A DNA stretch of 64,000 nt from Gemmatimonadota bacterium (lineage in GTDB: Bacteria; Gemmatimonadota; Gemmatimonadetes; Longimicrobiales; Gaopeijiaceae). Positions 19,884 to 31,929 of the stretch are shown piece after piece. The stretch lies in the NCBI GenBank assembly GCA_022822325.1, contig JAJEBW010000048.1:1-64000 (forward strand). The letters are read 5' to 3'. The first letter of the stretch is position 1, and each line of letters begins with the position of its first letter. A model generated the notes under the pieces. It did no database searches and was not told the DNA's origin. It was given only the letters and a program-made list of their open reading frames with translations. A program made the position numbers and the translations under genes.

Positions 19884-19934
19884 ACGACGAAGTTCCCAGG
19901 ACGACGAAGTTTCCCGAACGACGAAGCGGAGTGG
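19884..19934 (+). repeat. Three 17-bp tandem units upstream of the TPR lipoprotein
   Basis: ACGACGAAG recurs at 19884, 19901 and 19918, an exact 17-bp period. The units are ACGACGAAGTTCCCAGG, ACGACGAAGTTTCCCGA and a diverged third copy running into the start region. The array lies 15-60 bp upstream of the ATG at 19946 and just after a TATATT at 19863-19868 that could be a -10 box, though no good -35 precedes it. Tandem copies in a 5' leader suggest a binding site or slippage-prone leader. The rest of the gap (19692-19862) shows nothing else. Confidence 0.7.
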
Positions 19935-19945
19935 TGCGCAGACGA

Positions 19946-21082
19946 ATGTTCGCTGAAGTGCGAGGGCTGTTTCCCGGAGCGAGAATCCTGGGTCCGGCTG
20001 CGCTGGCGGTGGCCCTCGGGGGCTGCAACGGTGCGGATGGCGGGGAATCGCCCCTGGCGCGCGGCGACCGGGCCTTCGCGGAGGGCGACTACGAGGATGC
20101 GCTCGCGGAGTATCGCCTGTCGATGCGAGAGGATGCCGGGATGGAGGCGCTGCTTCGGGCCGCGCACACCCAGGTCGTGCTCGGCCGCGTGGACGAGGCG
20201 CGCGAACTCTACGACCGGGCCGTCCGGGAGGACAGCGCCCACGCCGACCAGGCCGCCTCGGATTTCGTGGCCCGGGCACGGCGCGCCTTTGCCGACCGGG
20301 ACAGCTACGGCGGCGCCTCCGCGATTGAGGCCGCGCTGCACTTCCGGCCCGGGATCGTTGCGCCGGAACTGGTTCTGCCGATGGCGCGGCACTACAGCGG
20401 GAGCGGACGGCATGGGCGGGCGCAACCCCTCTACCTGCGGGTGCTGGGAACGCGGTCCGGCGACCCGGAGGTGGTATTCGAGGCCGCGTTGGCGCACATG
20501 GAGATCGGGGAGTGCGGCCGCACGATGCAACTGCTCGAGGAGTTCAACGAGCTCGCGCCGCGCCGCGAACCGGAGACGCGCTGGCACGTGGGAAGCTGCG
20601 CCTACCGTCTGGCCCGCGAGCTGATCGACCAGGGCGCGGTGGAAGCCGCGATCCCGCCGCCGGAAGATTCGCTGGCCACGGTCGCGGAGGAGGCCGAACC
20701 GGTGGACGCCGCCGCGACCGATGCGCCGCCGGTGCGCGACGACGAGGCCGGGACGGGGGAGGACGAGGCGGCCGGGGGCGCGGAGTTGGTGGCCGAGCCG
20801 GATTCGGCAGGGGGCGGGGAGGAGGGGGAGGAGGTGGATGTGGTCCAGCAGGTCCTCGGGTATCTTGATCTGGTGCTGGAGTTGGGAGAGCCCCGCACCG
20901 TTCTGCCCGATGCGTACTTCCAGCGGGCGGAGATCCTGGCCCGGCTGGGGGACTGCGCCGGGGCGATCGAGAGCTACAACATGGTCCCGCGCGCGGATGT
21001 CTCGGGATCGGGCGCGCTCATCCGCGATGCCCGGGCGCGCATCGACCAGATTCGCTTCGGCGAGGGAGACGGACCATGCTGA
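19946..21082 (+). CDS. TPR-repeat lipoprotein
   Basis: A secreted lipoprotein. The N-terminus has a hydrophobic segment ending in the lipobox ALGGC, with Cys27 as the probable lipidation site. TPR-like helical repeats follow (SPLARGDRAFAEGDYEDALA, ALLRAAHTQVVLGRVDEARE). Residues about 240-300 form an acidic, Glu/Asp/Gly/Ala-rich low-complexity linker before a last TPR-like part. GTG codons at 19931 and 19934 are alternative starts. The gene overlaps bamD by 7 bases, so it probably works in the same envelope-assembly setting. No enzymatic domain is seen. Confidence 0.85.
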   Translation: MFAEVRGLFPGARILGPAALAVALGGCNGADGGESPLARGDRAFAEGDYEDALAEYRLSMREDAGMEALLRAAHTQVVLGRVDEARELYDRAVREDSAHADQAASDFVARARRAFADRDSYGGASAIEAALHFRPGIVAPELVLPMARHYSGSGRHGRAQPLYLRVLGTRSGDPEVVFEAALAHMEIGECGRTMQLLEEFNELAPRREPETRWHVGSCAYRLARELIDQGAVEAAIPPPEDSLATVAEEAEPVDAAATDAPPVRDDEAGTGEDEAAGGAELVAEPDSAGGGEEGEEVDVVQQVLGYLDLVLELGEPRTVLPDAYFQRAEILARLGDCAGAIESYNMVPRADVSGSGALIRDARARIDQIRFGEGDGPC

Positions 21083-21879
21083 GATCGCTCGCCGCGGGCG
21101 CTCTCGCCGGCCTGCTCGGAGCCGCCTGCGCATCGGCGCCGCCCTACTCCGGGTGGAGCGAAGACCAACTCTTCGCCCATGCCCAGCGCGCCTTCGAGGA
21201 CGGAGACTGGGACGAGGCCCGCCGCGCCTTCGAACGCCTTCTGATCACCTCTCCGGGGTTCAGCCGGGCGGTGGAGGCGCGTCACTACCTGGCCCGGTCC
21301 TTCTTTTCCGACGGCGAGTATCTGAGCGCGGTCTCGGAGTTCACCCGCATCGTCCAGGTCTATCCCGACGACGAACGCACCCCCGACGCATGGATGGGGC
21401 TCTGCCGTTCCTACGCGGCGATGTCCCCTCATCCGCAACGCGATCCGCAGTACACGATCCAGGCGCGGACCACCTGCCGCAATGTGGCAGGCGACTTCGC
21501 CGGCACTCCCCAGGGGGACTCGGCGGCGGCCGTGGCCCTCGAGATGCAGACCAAGCTCAGCGAGAAGCAATACCAGGAAGGGCTCTTCTACCTTCAGCGA
21601 GAGATCCTCGAGTCGGCCGAGCATGTCTTCCTCGATCTGCTGGAGGCCTACCCGGAGACCGAGGTCGCCCCCCGCGCCGTCGCCCGCCTGATCGAGATCT
21701 ACACCGAATGGGATTGGCTGGACCAGGTCGAGGAGTTTACCGCGCGACTCCTGGAGAGCTATCCCGATTCGCCCGAGGCGCAGTCGGCGAACCCTCCGGC
21801 GCCGGGCGACACCGTCGGCGTCGTTCGCAGCCGCGCTCCTCCCCCGCCGGGGACCGGACTGGAGGGGAGATCGCGCTGA
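21076..21879 (+). CDS. bamD: Outer membrane assembly lipoprotein BamD
   Basis: Essential lipoprotein of the BAM complex that inserts beta-barrel proteins in the outer membrane. It has a signal peptide and the lipobox LLGAACASAPP (Cys19), followed by five TPR-like units beginning WSEDQLFAHAQRAFEDGDWD. The family-typical AFERLLITSPGFSRAVEARHY, LARSFFSDGEYLSAVSEF and VYPDDERTPDAWMGLCRSY are present. At 267 residues it is usual length. It implies a diderm envelope. It is coupled to nadD by a 4-base overlap. Confidence 0.93.
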   Translation: MLRSLAAGALAGLLGAACASAPPYSGWSEDQLFAHAQRAFEDGDWDEARRAFERLLITSPGFSRAVEARHYLARSFFSDGEYLSAVSEFTRIVQVYPDDERTPDAWMGLCRSYAAMSPHPQRDPQYTIQARTTCRNVAGDFAGTPQGDSAAAVALEMQTKLSEKQYQEGLFYLQREILESAEHVFLDLLEAYPETEVAPRAVARLIEIYTEWDWLDQVEEFTARLLESYPDSPEAQSANPPAPGDTVGVVRSRAPPPPGTGLEGRSR

Positions 21880-22492
21880 ACCCGTCCCGGCCTGCCGCGG
21901 AGAGCGGCTCCCGGCGCGTAGGCATCTTCGGCGGCACCTTCGATCCGCCGCACATCGGACACCTGGCGGTGGCCGCCGAGGTGGCCCGGGAGGCTCGGCT
22001 GGATCGCGTGGAGTGGGTTCCGGCCGCCTTGCCTCCGCACAAGAGCGCTCGCTCGATCACCCCCGGAAGGACTCGGTTGCGGATGGTGCGTGCGGCGATT
22101 CAGGGCCATTCCCTCTTCCGGGCGAGCGAGATCGAGGTGGCGCGCGGAGGCGTTTCCTACACGATCGACACGCTGAGGCAGCTACGGAACGAACGCCCGC
22201 ACTGGCGGCCGGCGCTGATCATCGGCGCCGATCTCTTCCGCGACTTCGATGCGTGGCGGGAGCCGGAGGCGATTCGGGAGTTGGCCGAGATCATCGTGAC
22301 CTCGAGGCCCGGCGCCGATCTTCCGTCCGGCGCGACGCCGGGTTCGGGGGTTCGCGCGGTGGAGGTGACGCCGATTGAGCTGTCGGCTTCGCAGGTGCGG
22401 AAACGGGTGAAAAACGGGTTGGCCGTTTCAAACATGGTGGTGCCCGCCGTTCTGGCGATAATAGAGGGTGAAGGACTCTACAGGGAGAACGC

Positions 22493-22496
<4 letters not shown>
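21876..22496 (+). CDS. nadD: Nicotinate-nucleotide adenylyltransferase (apparent CTG start)
   Basis: Transfers AMP from ATP to nicotinate mononucleotide in NAD synthesis. The nucleotidyltransferase motif GIFGGTFDPPHIGHL lies near residue 16. LIIGADLFRDFDAW and the LSASQVRKRV end (the ISSTEIR position) are present. No ATG, GTG or TTG lies between bamD and the motif. CTG 21876 is the best start: it is 8 bp behind GGAGGGGAG (21861-21869) and overlaps the bamD stop. Length from there is 206 residues, as expected. It overlaps secA by 4 bases. Confidence 0.9.
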
Positions 22497-25779
<3,283 letters not shown>

Positions 25780-25801
<22 letters not shown>

Positions 25802-26490
25802 CGTCACGGCCCCCGGAGGGGCGTCCCCGCGAAAGGCTGCAGCGCTTCGGTCCGGGACCGCTGTCGGAGGCGGAGCTGCTCGCGCTGCTGATCGGAGCGG
25901 GAACTTCGGCGCAACCCGCACCGGCGCTGGCCGATCGCGTACTGGATATGTCCCGCGGCCACCTCGGGGAACTGGCCCGGATCGACGTCGGCCGGCTGAT
26001 GGAGATCAGCGGGATCGGAATTGCGATGGCGGCCCGGATCGTGGCGGCCATCGAGCTCGGCCGGCGGGTGGCCTCCGCGCGGCTGCCCCGTCGCGATCCC
26101 ATCGCGGGACCCGCCGATGTGTACGCGCTCTTCGCCCCCACTCTGGCCTACCTTCCCCACGAGGAGTTTCACACGCTTCTCCTCGATGCGCAGAACGCGC
26201 CGATATGCCAGCGCCAGGTCACCCGCGGCATCCTCGACGCATCGCTCATTCACCCCCGCGAGGTCTTCCGGGACGCGATCGTGCTGCGCGCGGCGGCGCT
26301 CGTCCTGGTCCACAATCACCCATCGGGGAATCCCGAACCATCGCCCGAGGATGTCCGGGTCACGGAGCAGTTGAGAGGAGCCGGCGACCAATTGGGCATC
26401 CCCGTGATCGACCACATCGTCATTGCGGGCGAATCGTTCTCGTCGATTGCGGGAATCGGCGGCCTGAGCGGTGCGGACGACGGCTCCTGA
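25780..26490 (+). CDS. radC: DNA repair protein RadC family (JAB/MPN domain)
   Basis: The N-terminus has a UPF0758/helix-hairpin-helix region (LMEISGIGIAMAARIVAA, about residues 70-87). The C-terminal JAB domain carries the metal-binding motif HNHPSGNPEPSPEDVRVT, with His-x-His and Asp, and a Glu in the FHTLLLDAQN strand region. Length is 236 residues from ATG 25780, inside the secA end. The name is historical; the biochemical activity is not established. In this genome it is coupled to secA rather than to a mobile element. Confidence 0.9.
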
Positions 26491-26518
26491 TTGTGAGGCG
26501 ACGGAAGCGTCGTATCTT
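26491..26518 (+). promoter_or_regulatory. Possible promoter for the M16 peptidase gene
   Basis: TTGTGA at 26491-26496 and TATCTT at 26513-26518 are separated by 16 bp; each matches the sigma-70 consensus at four of six positions. The spacer contains a small perfect hairpin, CGACG-GAAG-CGTCG. The start codon of the next gene is at 26576, leaving a leader of about 50 bases. Confidence 0.35.
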
Positions 26519-26575
26519 CGTGTACCGGCGAATCGCGCCCCGGTTCACCAAAACCAATCCATCCCGGGAGTTTTC

Positions 26576-29395
26576 ATGTTCTCCACCCGCCCCGTTCTCC
26601 GGCTCGCCCTCGCCTTCCTCCTCCTCGCGCCCCCGGCCGCGGCCCAGACGCCCGACCCGACGGCCCCGATTCCCCCCGATCCGGCGGTCGTCCGCGGAAC
26701 GCTGCCCAACGGACTGACCTACTTCGTCCACGCCAACGACCAGCCCGAGAATCGCGCCGCGCTGCGTCTGGTCGTCGACGCGGGCTCGATCCTGGAGGAG
26801 GACGATCAGCTTGGTCTGGCCCACTTCGTCGAGCACATGGCCTTCAACGGCACGCGCAACTTCGAGAAGCAGGAGCTGGTGGACTACCTCGAATCGATCG
26901 GCATGCGCTTCGGTCCCAGCGTCAACGCCTACACCAGCTTCGACGAGACGGTGTACATGCTGCAAGTGCCGATGGACGATCCGGAGGTGATCGCCACCGC
27001 CTTTCAGATCCTGGTGGATTGGGCGGGAGGCATCCTCTTCGATCCGGAGGAGGTGGACAAGGAACGCGGCGTGATCATCGAGGAGTGGCGGGGCCGGCGC
27101 GGCGGCATGGCGCGGGTTCAGGACGAGCAGATTCCGATGATGCTCCACGATTCGCGCTACGCCGAGCGGCTTCCGATCGGGGATCCCGAGATCGTGCGGA
27201 CCGCCCCGGTCGAACGTTTGCGCACCTTCTACGAGGACTGGTACCGCCCCGATCTCATGGCGGTGGTGGCGGTGGGCGACTTCGACGCCGCCGAGATGGA
27301 AGCGATGATTCGGGAGAGCTTCGCCGGCCTGCAGGGTCCGGACAGTCCGCGCGCCAGGACCGAGGCGGAAGTCCCCTGGGACCACCCGCCGCTCGTTTCG
27401 ATCGCGACCGATCCCGAAGTGCCGGTCAACCAGGTGCAGGTGATGTACAAGCAGCCACTGCGGGAATACGCCACCGTGGGCGACTTCCGCAACGCCCGCA
27501 TCCGTTCGCTCTACACGGGAATGCTGAACCGGCGGCTCAGCGAGCTGACGCTCCAGGCGGATCCGCCCTTCCTCAATGCCTCTGTGGGTCTGGGCGGCGG
27601 GATCTCGCGCAACATGAATGCCGCGCAGGTCTCGGTCGGCGTGGCGCCGGGTGGAGTGGCGCGGGGATTGGAGGCGGTGCTGAGCGAGGCCGAACGGGTC
27701 GCGCGCCACGGCTTCACCGCCGGCGAGCTGGAGAGGCAGAAGACCTCGCTGCGGCGCGTGTACGAGAGCAGGCTGGCCGAGGTGGAGAACCGCGAGTCGG
27801 GCGGGCTGGCCAGTCGCTACGTCGGCGTCTTTCTGGAAGACGCTCCCTACCCCGCCGTCCAGACCGAGATGGAGCTCCTGGACGCCTTTTTGCCGGGCAT
27901 CGCCCTGGAGGAGGTCAACGCCGCCGGGCGGGAGTGGCTGGATGAACCCGGACGAGTGATCCTGGTGACGGGTCCCGACAGGGAAGATGTGGAGATCCCG
28001 ACCGAGGCCGAGGTGACCGGCGTCTTCGCGACGGTGGCGGGCAAGGAGATCGCTCCCTACGAGGACTCGGAGGTCGAGGCCCCCCTGGTGGCGGAAGTTC
28101 CCGCCGGTTCGACCGTTGTGGCGGAGGAATCGGTGGACGAGGTCGGGGTGACCATCTGGCGCCTTGGCAATGGGGTGCGGGTCGTTCTCAAGCCGACGGA
28201 TTTCAAGGACGACGAGGTCGTCTTCTCGGCGCGGAGTCCGGGCGGGACCTCGCTGGCCACCGACGAAAACTTCATGGACGCGGAGATCGCGACCCAGGCT
28301 GTGGCGCAGGGGGGCGTCGGAGACTTCGACCAGATCGCGCTGCGCAAGAAGCTGACGGGGAAGCGGGCGTCGGTCTCGCCTTCGATCGGAGGGCTCAGCG
28401 AAGGATTCAACGGCCGGGCGTCGCCGCAGGATCTGGAGACCGCCTTCCAGCTCGTCTACCTGTACTTCACGGCTCCCCGCCGTGACGAGAGCGCCTTTGC
28501 CGCCTTCAAGGCCCAGATGGCGGCGGTCGATCCGGGCGCCATGCCGCAGTTCGTCCTCCTGGATACGATCGCGACCACCATGAGCCAGGGGCACCCCCGC
28601 GCCGGAGGCACCTTGGCCGACCAGATGGAAGCGATTCAGGCGGCGGATCTGGATGCGGCTCTGGACTTCTACCGGGATCGCTTTGCGGATGCTTCCGATT
28701 TCACCTTCTTCTTCGTGGGCGCCTTCGAGCTTGAGGGGATTCGGCCTCTGGTCGAGACCTGGCTGGGGGCGCTTCCCGATCTCGGCCGGGTCGAGTCCTG
28801 GGTCGATCTCGGAATCGATCCTCCCACGGGCGTGATCGAGAAGTTGGTGCGCAAGGGAGTCGAGCCGCAGAGCCAGACCCAGATCTTCTTCGTGGGCGAC
28901 GGCGAATACTCGCTGGAGGAGGCGACCACGATCCGCGCGCTGGCCAGCATCCTTCGCATCCGCCTGCGCGAGCTCCTGCGCGAGGACATGGGCGGCACCT
29001 ACGGAGTCGGCGTTTCCGGTTCGCTCTCCGACCGGCCCGACGACGAGTATTCGATCACCATACAGTTCGGGTCGGATCCAGAGCGGGCAGAGGAGCTCGC
29101 CGAGGTGATCTTCGAGGAGATCGAAAGGCTGAAGGAAGAGGGACCGGACGCCGAGACGGTGGCCAAGGTGCGCGAAACCGACCGCCGCTCCAAGGAGACC
29201 AACCTCGAGGAGAACGGGTACTGGCACGGACAGTTGCGGGCCTATGACGAGGCCGGAATGGACTTCCGCGAGATTCCGAAATACGACCGGATCGAGGGCT
29301 GGACCGCCGAGCAGGTTCGCCAGGCTGCGATTCGCTATCTGCGCACCGACCAGTACGCCCGGTTCGTACTGTTGCCGGAGCCGAAGGTGCCGTAG
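26576..29395 (+). CDS. M16 family metallopeptidase, secreted (pitrilysin type)
   Basis: Zinc peptidase of 939 residues made of two tandem M16 halves. The N-terminus is a cleavable signal peptide (about residues 1-23, ending PPAAAQ). The inverted zinc motif HFVEH is at residues 83-87 in GLAHFVEHMAFNGTRNF, with the third ligand expected in the EVDKERGVIIEEW helix. The second half begins near residue 520 (VTIWRLGNGVRVVLKPTDFK) and is inactive in the usual way for this family. Periplasmic location is inferred. Start ATG 26576; the gene is monocistronic or heads the next two. Confidence 0.93.
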   Translation: MFSTRPVLRLALAFLLLAPPAAAQTPDPTAPIPPDPAVVRGTLPNGLTYFVHANDQPENRAALRLVVDAGSILEEDDQLGLAHFVEHMAFNGTRNFEKQELVDYLESIGMRFGPSVNAYTSFDETVYMLQVPMDDPEVIATAFQILVDWAGGILFDPEEVDKERGVIIEEWRGRRGGMARVQDEQIPMMLHDSRYAERLPIGDPEIVRTAPVERLRTFYEDWYRPDLMAVVAVGDFDAAEMEAMIRESFAGLQGPDSPRARTEAEVPWDHPPLVSIATDPEVPVNQVQVMYKQPLREYATVGDFRNARIRSLYTGMLNRRLSELTLQADPPFLNASVGLGGGISRNMNAAQVSVGVAPGGVARGLEAVLSEAERVARHGFTAGELERQKTSLRRVYESRLAEVENRESGGLASRYVGVFLEDAPYPAVQTEMELLDAFLPGIALEEVNAAGREWLDEPGRVILVTGPDREDVEIPTEAEVTGVFATVAGKEIAPYEDSEVEAPLVAEVPAGSTVVAEESVDEVGVTIWRLGNGVRVVLKPTDFKDDEVVFSARSPGGTSLATDENFMDAEIATQAVAQGGVGDFDQIALRKKLTGKRASVSPSIGGLSEGFNGRASPQDLETAFQLVYLYFTAPRRDESAFAAFKAQMAAVDPGAMPQFVLLDTIATTMSQGHPRAGGTLADQMEAIQAADLDAALDFYRDRFADASDFTFFFVGAFELEGIRPLVETWLGALPDLGRVESWVDLGIDPPTGVIEKLVRKGVEPQSQTQIFFVGDGEYSLEEATTIRALASILRIRLRELLREDMGGTYGVGVSGSLSDRPDDEYSITIQFGSDPERAEELAEVIFEEIERLKEEGPDAETVAKVRETDRRSKETNLEENGYWHGQLRAYDEAGMDFREIPKYDRIEGWTAEQVRQAAIRYLRTDQYARFVLLPEPKVP

Positions 29396-29492
29396 CGGAA
29401 GGGGCTTGCCCGATGCATCTCCGGGGACGTGGCGTTGTCCGCCTTTGGCGCACGGGCCCGGCGCGAGTGAGCGGATTTCCGAAGTTCCGCCG

Positions 29493-31415
29493 ATGACGAG
29501 ATCGCGGTCGGCGCGGCGGGAGCGGATCCGCGTACGGGTCCTTCCCGATCACGACAGCATCGCGCGCGAGGTGGCCGGACGGATTGCCGATCTGATCCGG
29601 GAGCGGGCCCGCGAGGGGCGCAACGCCGTCCTGGGCCTCGCCACCGGCTCCACCCCGCTCGGCGTCTACCGCGAGCTGATCCGGCTGCACCGCGAGGAGG
29701 GGCTTGACTTCGCGAATGTGGTCGCCTTCAACCTCGACGAGTACTTCCCCATGCGGCCCGGCAGCATTCACAGCTACCACCGCTACATGCGCGAGAACCT
29801 CTTCGACCACATCGACATCCCCCTGGCCCGCCGCCACATTCCCCGCGGCGATCTGGCGGAGACCGAGGTGGAATCGCACTGCGCCGACTTCGAACGACTC
29901 ATTCGCGAGGCGGGTGGAATCGACCTGCAGATTCTGGGGATTGGACGCAGCGGCCACATCGGCTTCAACGAACCGGGTTCGATGCGCGATTCGCGGACTC
30001 GGCTCCTCTATCTGGACTCGGTGACGCGGTCGGATGCGGCGGCCGATTTCTTCGGCGAGGAGAATGTGCCTCCGCAGGCGATCACCATGGGCGTTGCCAC
30101 GATTCTCGAGGCGCGCGAGGTGATCCTGCTGGCGACCGGCGAGCACAAGGCGCCGATTGTGCGGCGTTCGGTCGAGGGAGAGGTGCACGCCGACGTGGCC
30201 GCGACCTTCCTCCAGCAGCACCCCTCCGCGACGGTCTATCTGGATCCGGCCGCGGCCGCCGAGCTCACGCGCATCCGCACGCCCTGGCTGGTGGACGAGG
30301 TCGTGTGGACGATGCGCATGGAGACCGATGCCGTGATCTGGCTCAGTCAGCGCACCGGGAAACCGATCCTTCACCTCGCGACCGACGATTATCGCGAACA
30401 CCACCTGGCCTCGCTGGTCTCGCGGTACGGATCGGCCGAGCCGCTCAACGGCCGGGTCTTCACCTCGCTCATGGCCAGGATCCGCGGGAAGAGCCGGTTG
30501 CCGCGCGGACACAGGATCCTCGTCTTCTCGCCCCATCCCGACGACGATGTGATCTCCATGGGCGGACTGTTGCGGAAGCTGGTCGAGAATGGCAACCGCG
30601 TCGCCGTGGCCTACCAGACCTCGGGCAATATTGCGGTGTTCGACCATGAGGTGCGTCGCTATCTGGATTTCATGCGGCGGGCGGCGCGAATTCTGGAGCC
30701 GTCCGGAATGGGGGATCTGACCGACCGGATCGGCGCGGTCGAGCGCGAGCTGACGAGGAAGGAGCCCGGCGAGATCGATTCGCCTGCGGTTCAGGATCTC
30801 AAGCGCGCGATTCGCGAGAGCGAGGCCACGGCGGCGCTGGAGACGCTGGGGCTGCCGAAGGCCAGGGGACGGTTCCTCGATCTCCCCTTCTATCGCACCG
30901 GCCAGGTCCGCAAGAACCCGATCGGCGCGGCCGACGTCGAAGTTGTGGCGCGGCTGCTCGAAGAGGTGCGTCCCGAGATGGTCTTTGCCGCCGGCGATCT
31001 CTCCGATCCGCACGGAACCCACCGCATGTGTCTGGAGACCGTGGAGCGCGCGCTGGAGGGGTACAGCGGTCCGCCGCCCTGGGTCTGGCTGTATCGCGGC
31101 GCCTGGCAGGAGTGGGGCGTGAGCGAGGCGACCGTTCTGGTTCCCCTTTCGGATGGCGAGCTGCACGGCAAGGTTCAGGCGATCTTTCGGCACGAGTCGC
31201 AGAAGGACTCGGCGCCCTTTCCGGGGTCCGATCCGCGCGAGTTCTGGCAACGGGTCGTCGATCGCAACCGCGCGACGGCCGATCTGTTGCGCACCCTCGG
31301 GTTGCCGGCCTATCGTGCCATGGAAGCCTACCGGGTCACCCGCGATGGGCGTCCGGCGAAGGCGGGCGAGATTCCGGGTCCGGTTCCGGGCGGAGGCGAA
31401 GAGGCGGCGAAGTGA
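29493..31415 (+). CDS. Glucosamine-6-phosphate deaminase-like domain fused to LmbE/PIG-L deacetylase domain
   Basis: A 640-residue two-domain protein, probably cytosolic since no signal is seen. Residues about 10-265 are NagB-like: ATGSTPLGVYRELIRLHRE, Asp82 in NLDEYFPM, and GIGRSGHIGFNEPGS with His155 and Glu160. The position equivalent to the catalytic Asp141 of the Escherichia coli enzyme (GND-GHIAFNE) is Ser153 here. Residues about 340-560 are LmbE-like: SPHPDDDVISMGG with His348, and the HGTH metal site near residue 507. The same fusion is known from Bacteroidota. Amino-sugar deacetylation and deamination is the likely role, but the exact reaction is not certain. Confidence 0.85.
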   Translation: MTRSRSARRERIRVRVLPDHDSIAREVAGRIADLIRERAREGRNAVLGLATGSTPLGVYRELIRLHREEGLDFANVVAFNLDEYFPMRPGSIHSYHRYMRENLFDHIDIPLARRHIPRGDLAETEVESHCADFERLIREAGGIDLQILGIGRSGHIGFNEPGSMRDSRTRLLYLDSVTRSDAAADFFGEENVPPQAITMGVATILEAREVILLATGEHKAPIVRRSVEGEVHADVAATFLQQHPSATVYLDPAAAAELTRIRTPWLVDEVVWTMRMETDAVIWLSQRTGKPILHLATDDYREHHLASLVSRYGSAEPLNGRVFTSLMARIRGKSRLPRGHRILVFSPHPDDDVISMGGLLRKLVENGNRVAVAYQTSGNIAVFDHEVRRYLDFMRRAARILEPSGMGDLTDRIGAVERELTRKEPGEIDSPAVQDLKRAIRESEATAALETLGLPKARGRFLDLPFYRTGQVRKNPIGAADVEVVARLLEEVRPEMVFAAGDLSDPHGTHRMCLETVERALEGYSGPPPWVWLYRGAWQEWGVSEATVLVPLSDGELHGKVQAIFRHESQKDSAPFPGSDPREFWQRVVDRNRATADLLRTLGLPAYRAMEAYRVTRDGRPAKAGEIPGPVPGGGEEAAK

Positions 31416-31440
31416 AGCGAAACCTGCAACAGGAGTGTAG

Positions 31441-31791
31441 ATGATGTCCAATGGACGGGCGTCGAGTGGAGCGACGTCGCACGAACCGGGATCCTCCGAA
31501 CGCCGCAGACCCGATCTCCGCTGGTCCGGCAGGGATTGGACGAGGACCGAAAAGTGGCTCTTCCTGGCGATCGCCGGGACGCTGCTCGTCCTGGGCCTGA
31601 CGGGGACGGTTCGTTTCCCTGCGTTGGTCACATTTTCGAGTGGCGAATACACCCGGGAATACCACGATGCCGACGCCGAGGAACGGTCGGTCGCGATAAC
31701 GCAAGAGCGCTGCTGGGGCATTCCCCTGGTCTTCCGACACTGCCGGATCGTGCATGGTCACCCGCTGTCCGGAGATGCTCGGTCGCCGTAG
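31441..31791 (+). CDS. Small membrane protein of unknown function
   Basis: No family recognised. There are 116 residues with a soluble Ser/Arg-rich N-terminus (about 30 residues), one hydrophobic segment near residues 38-56 (EKWLFLAIAGTLLVLGLTG) and a polar remainder ending RIVHGHPLSGDARSP. An AGGAG at 31431-31435 is well placed for the second ATG (31444), which supports translation. It follows the NagB-LmbE gene by 25 bp. No terminator is clear in the convergent 31792-31929 gap. Confidence 0.5.
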   Translation: MMSNGRASSGATSHEPGSSERRRPDLRWSGRDWTRTEKWLFLAIAGTLLVLGLTGTVRFPALVTFSSGEYTREYHDADAEERSVAITQERCWGIPLVFRHCRIVHGHPLSGDARSP

Positions 31792-31929
31792 CGCTTCCCC
31801 GGCGGCGCGGCCGGCCCGCCACCGCCGGCTGCCAATCGGGCAACGTCCCTTGCGGCAACTCGTTCGGCCCAACCGGCTCCTGCGGTCCCGGTTCCGGGTG
31901 GCGCTCGCCTGGCGCGAGAAATCCGGCGA

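Noticed and set aside
26420-29227. Open reading frame of 935 residues on the minus strand
   Set aside because: Antisense to the M16 peptidase, which has the HFVEH motif on the plus strand.
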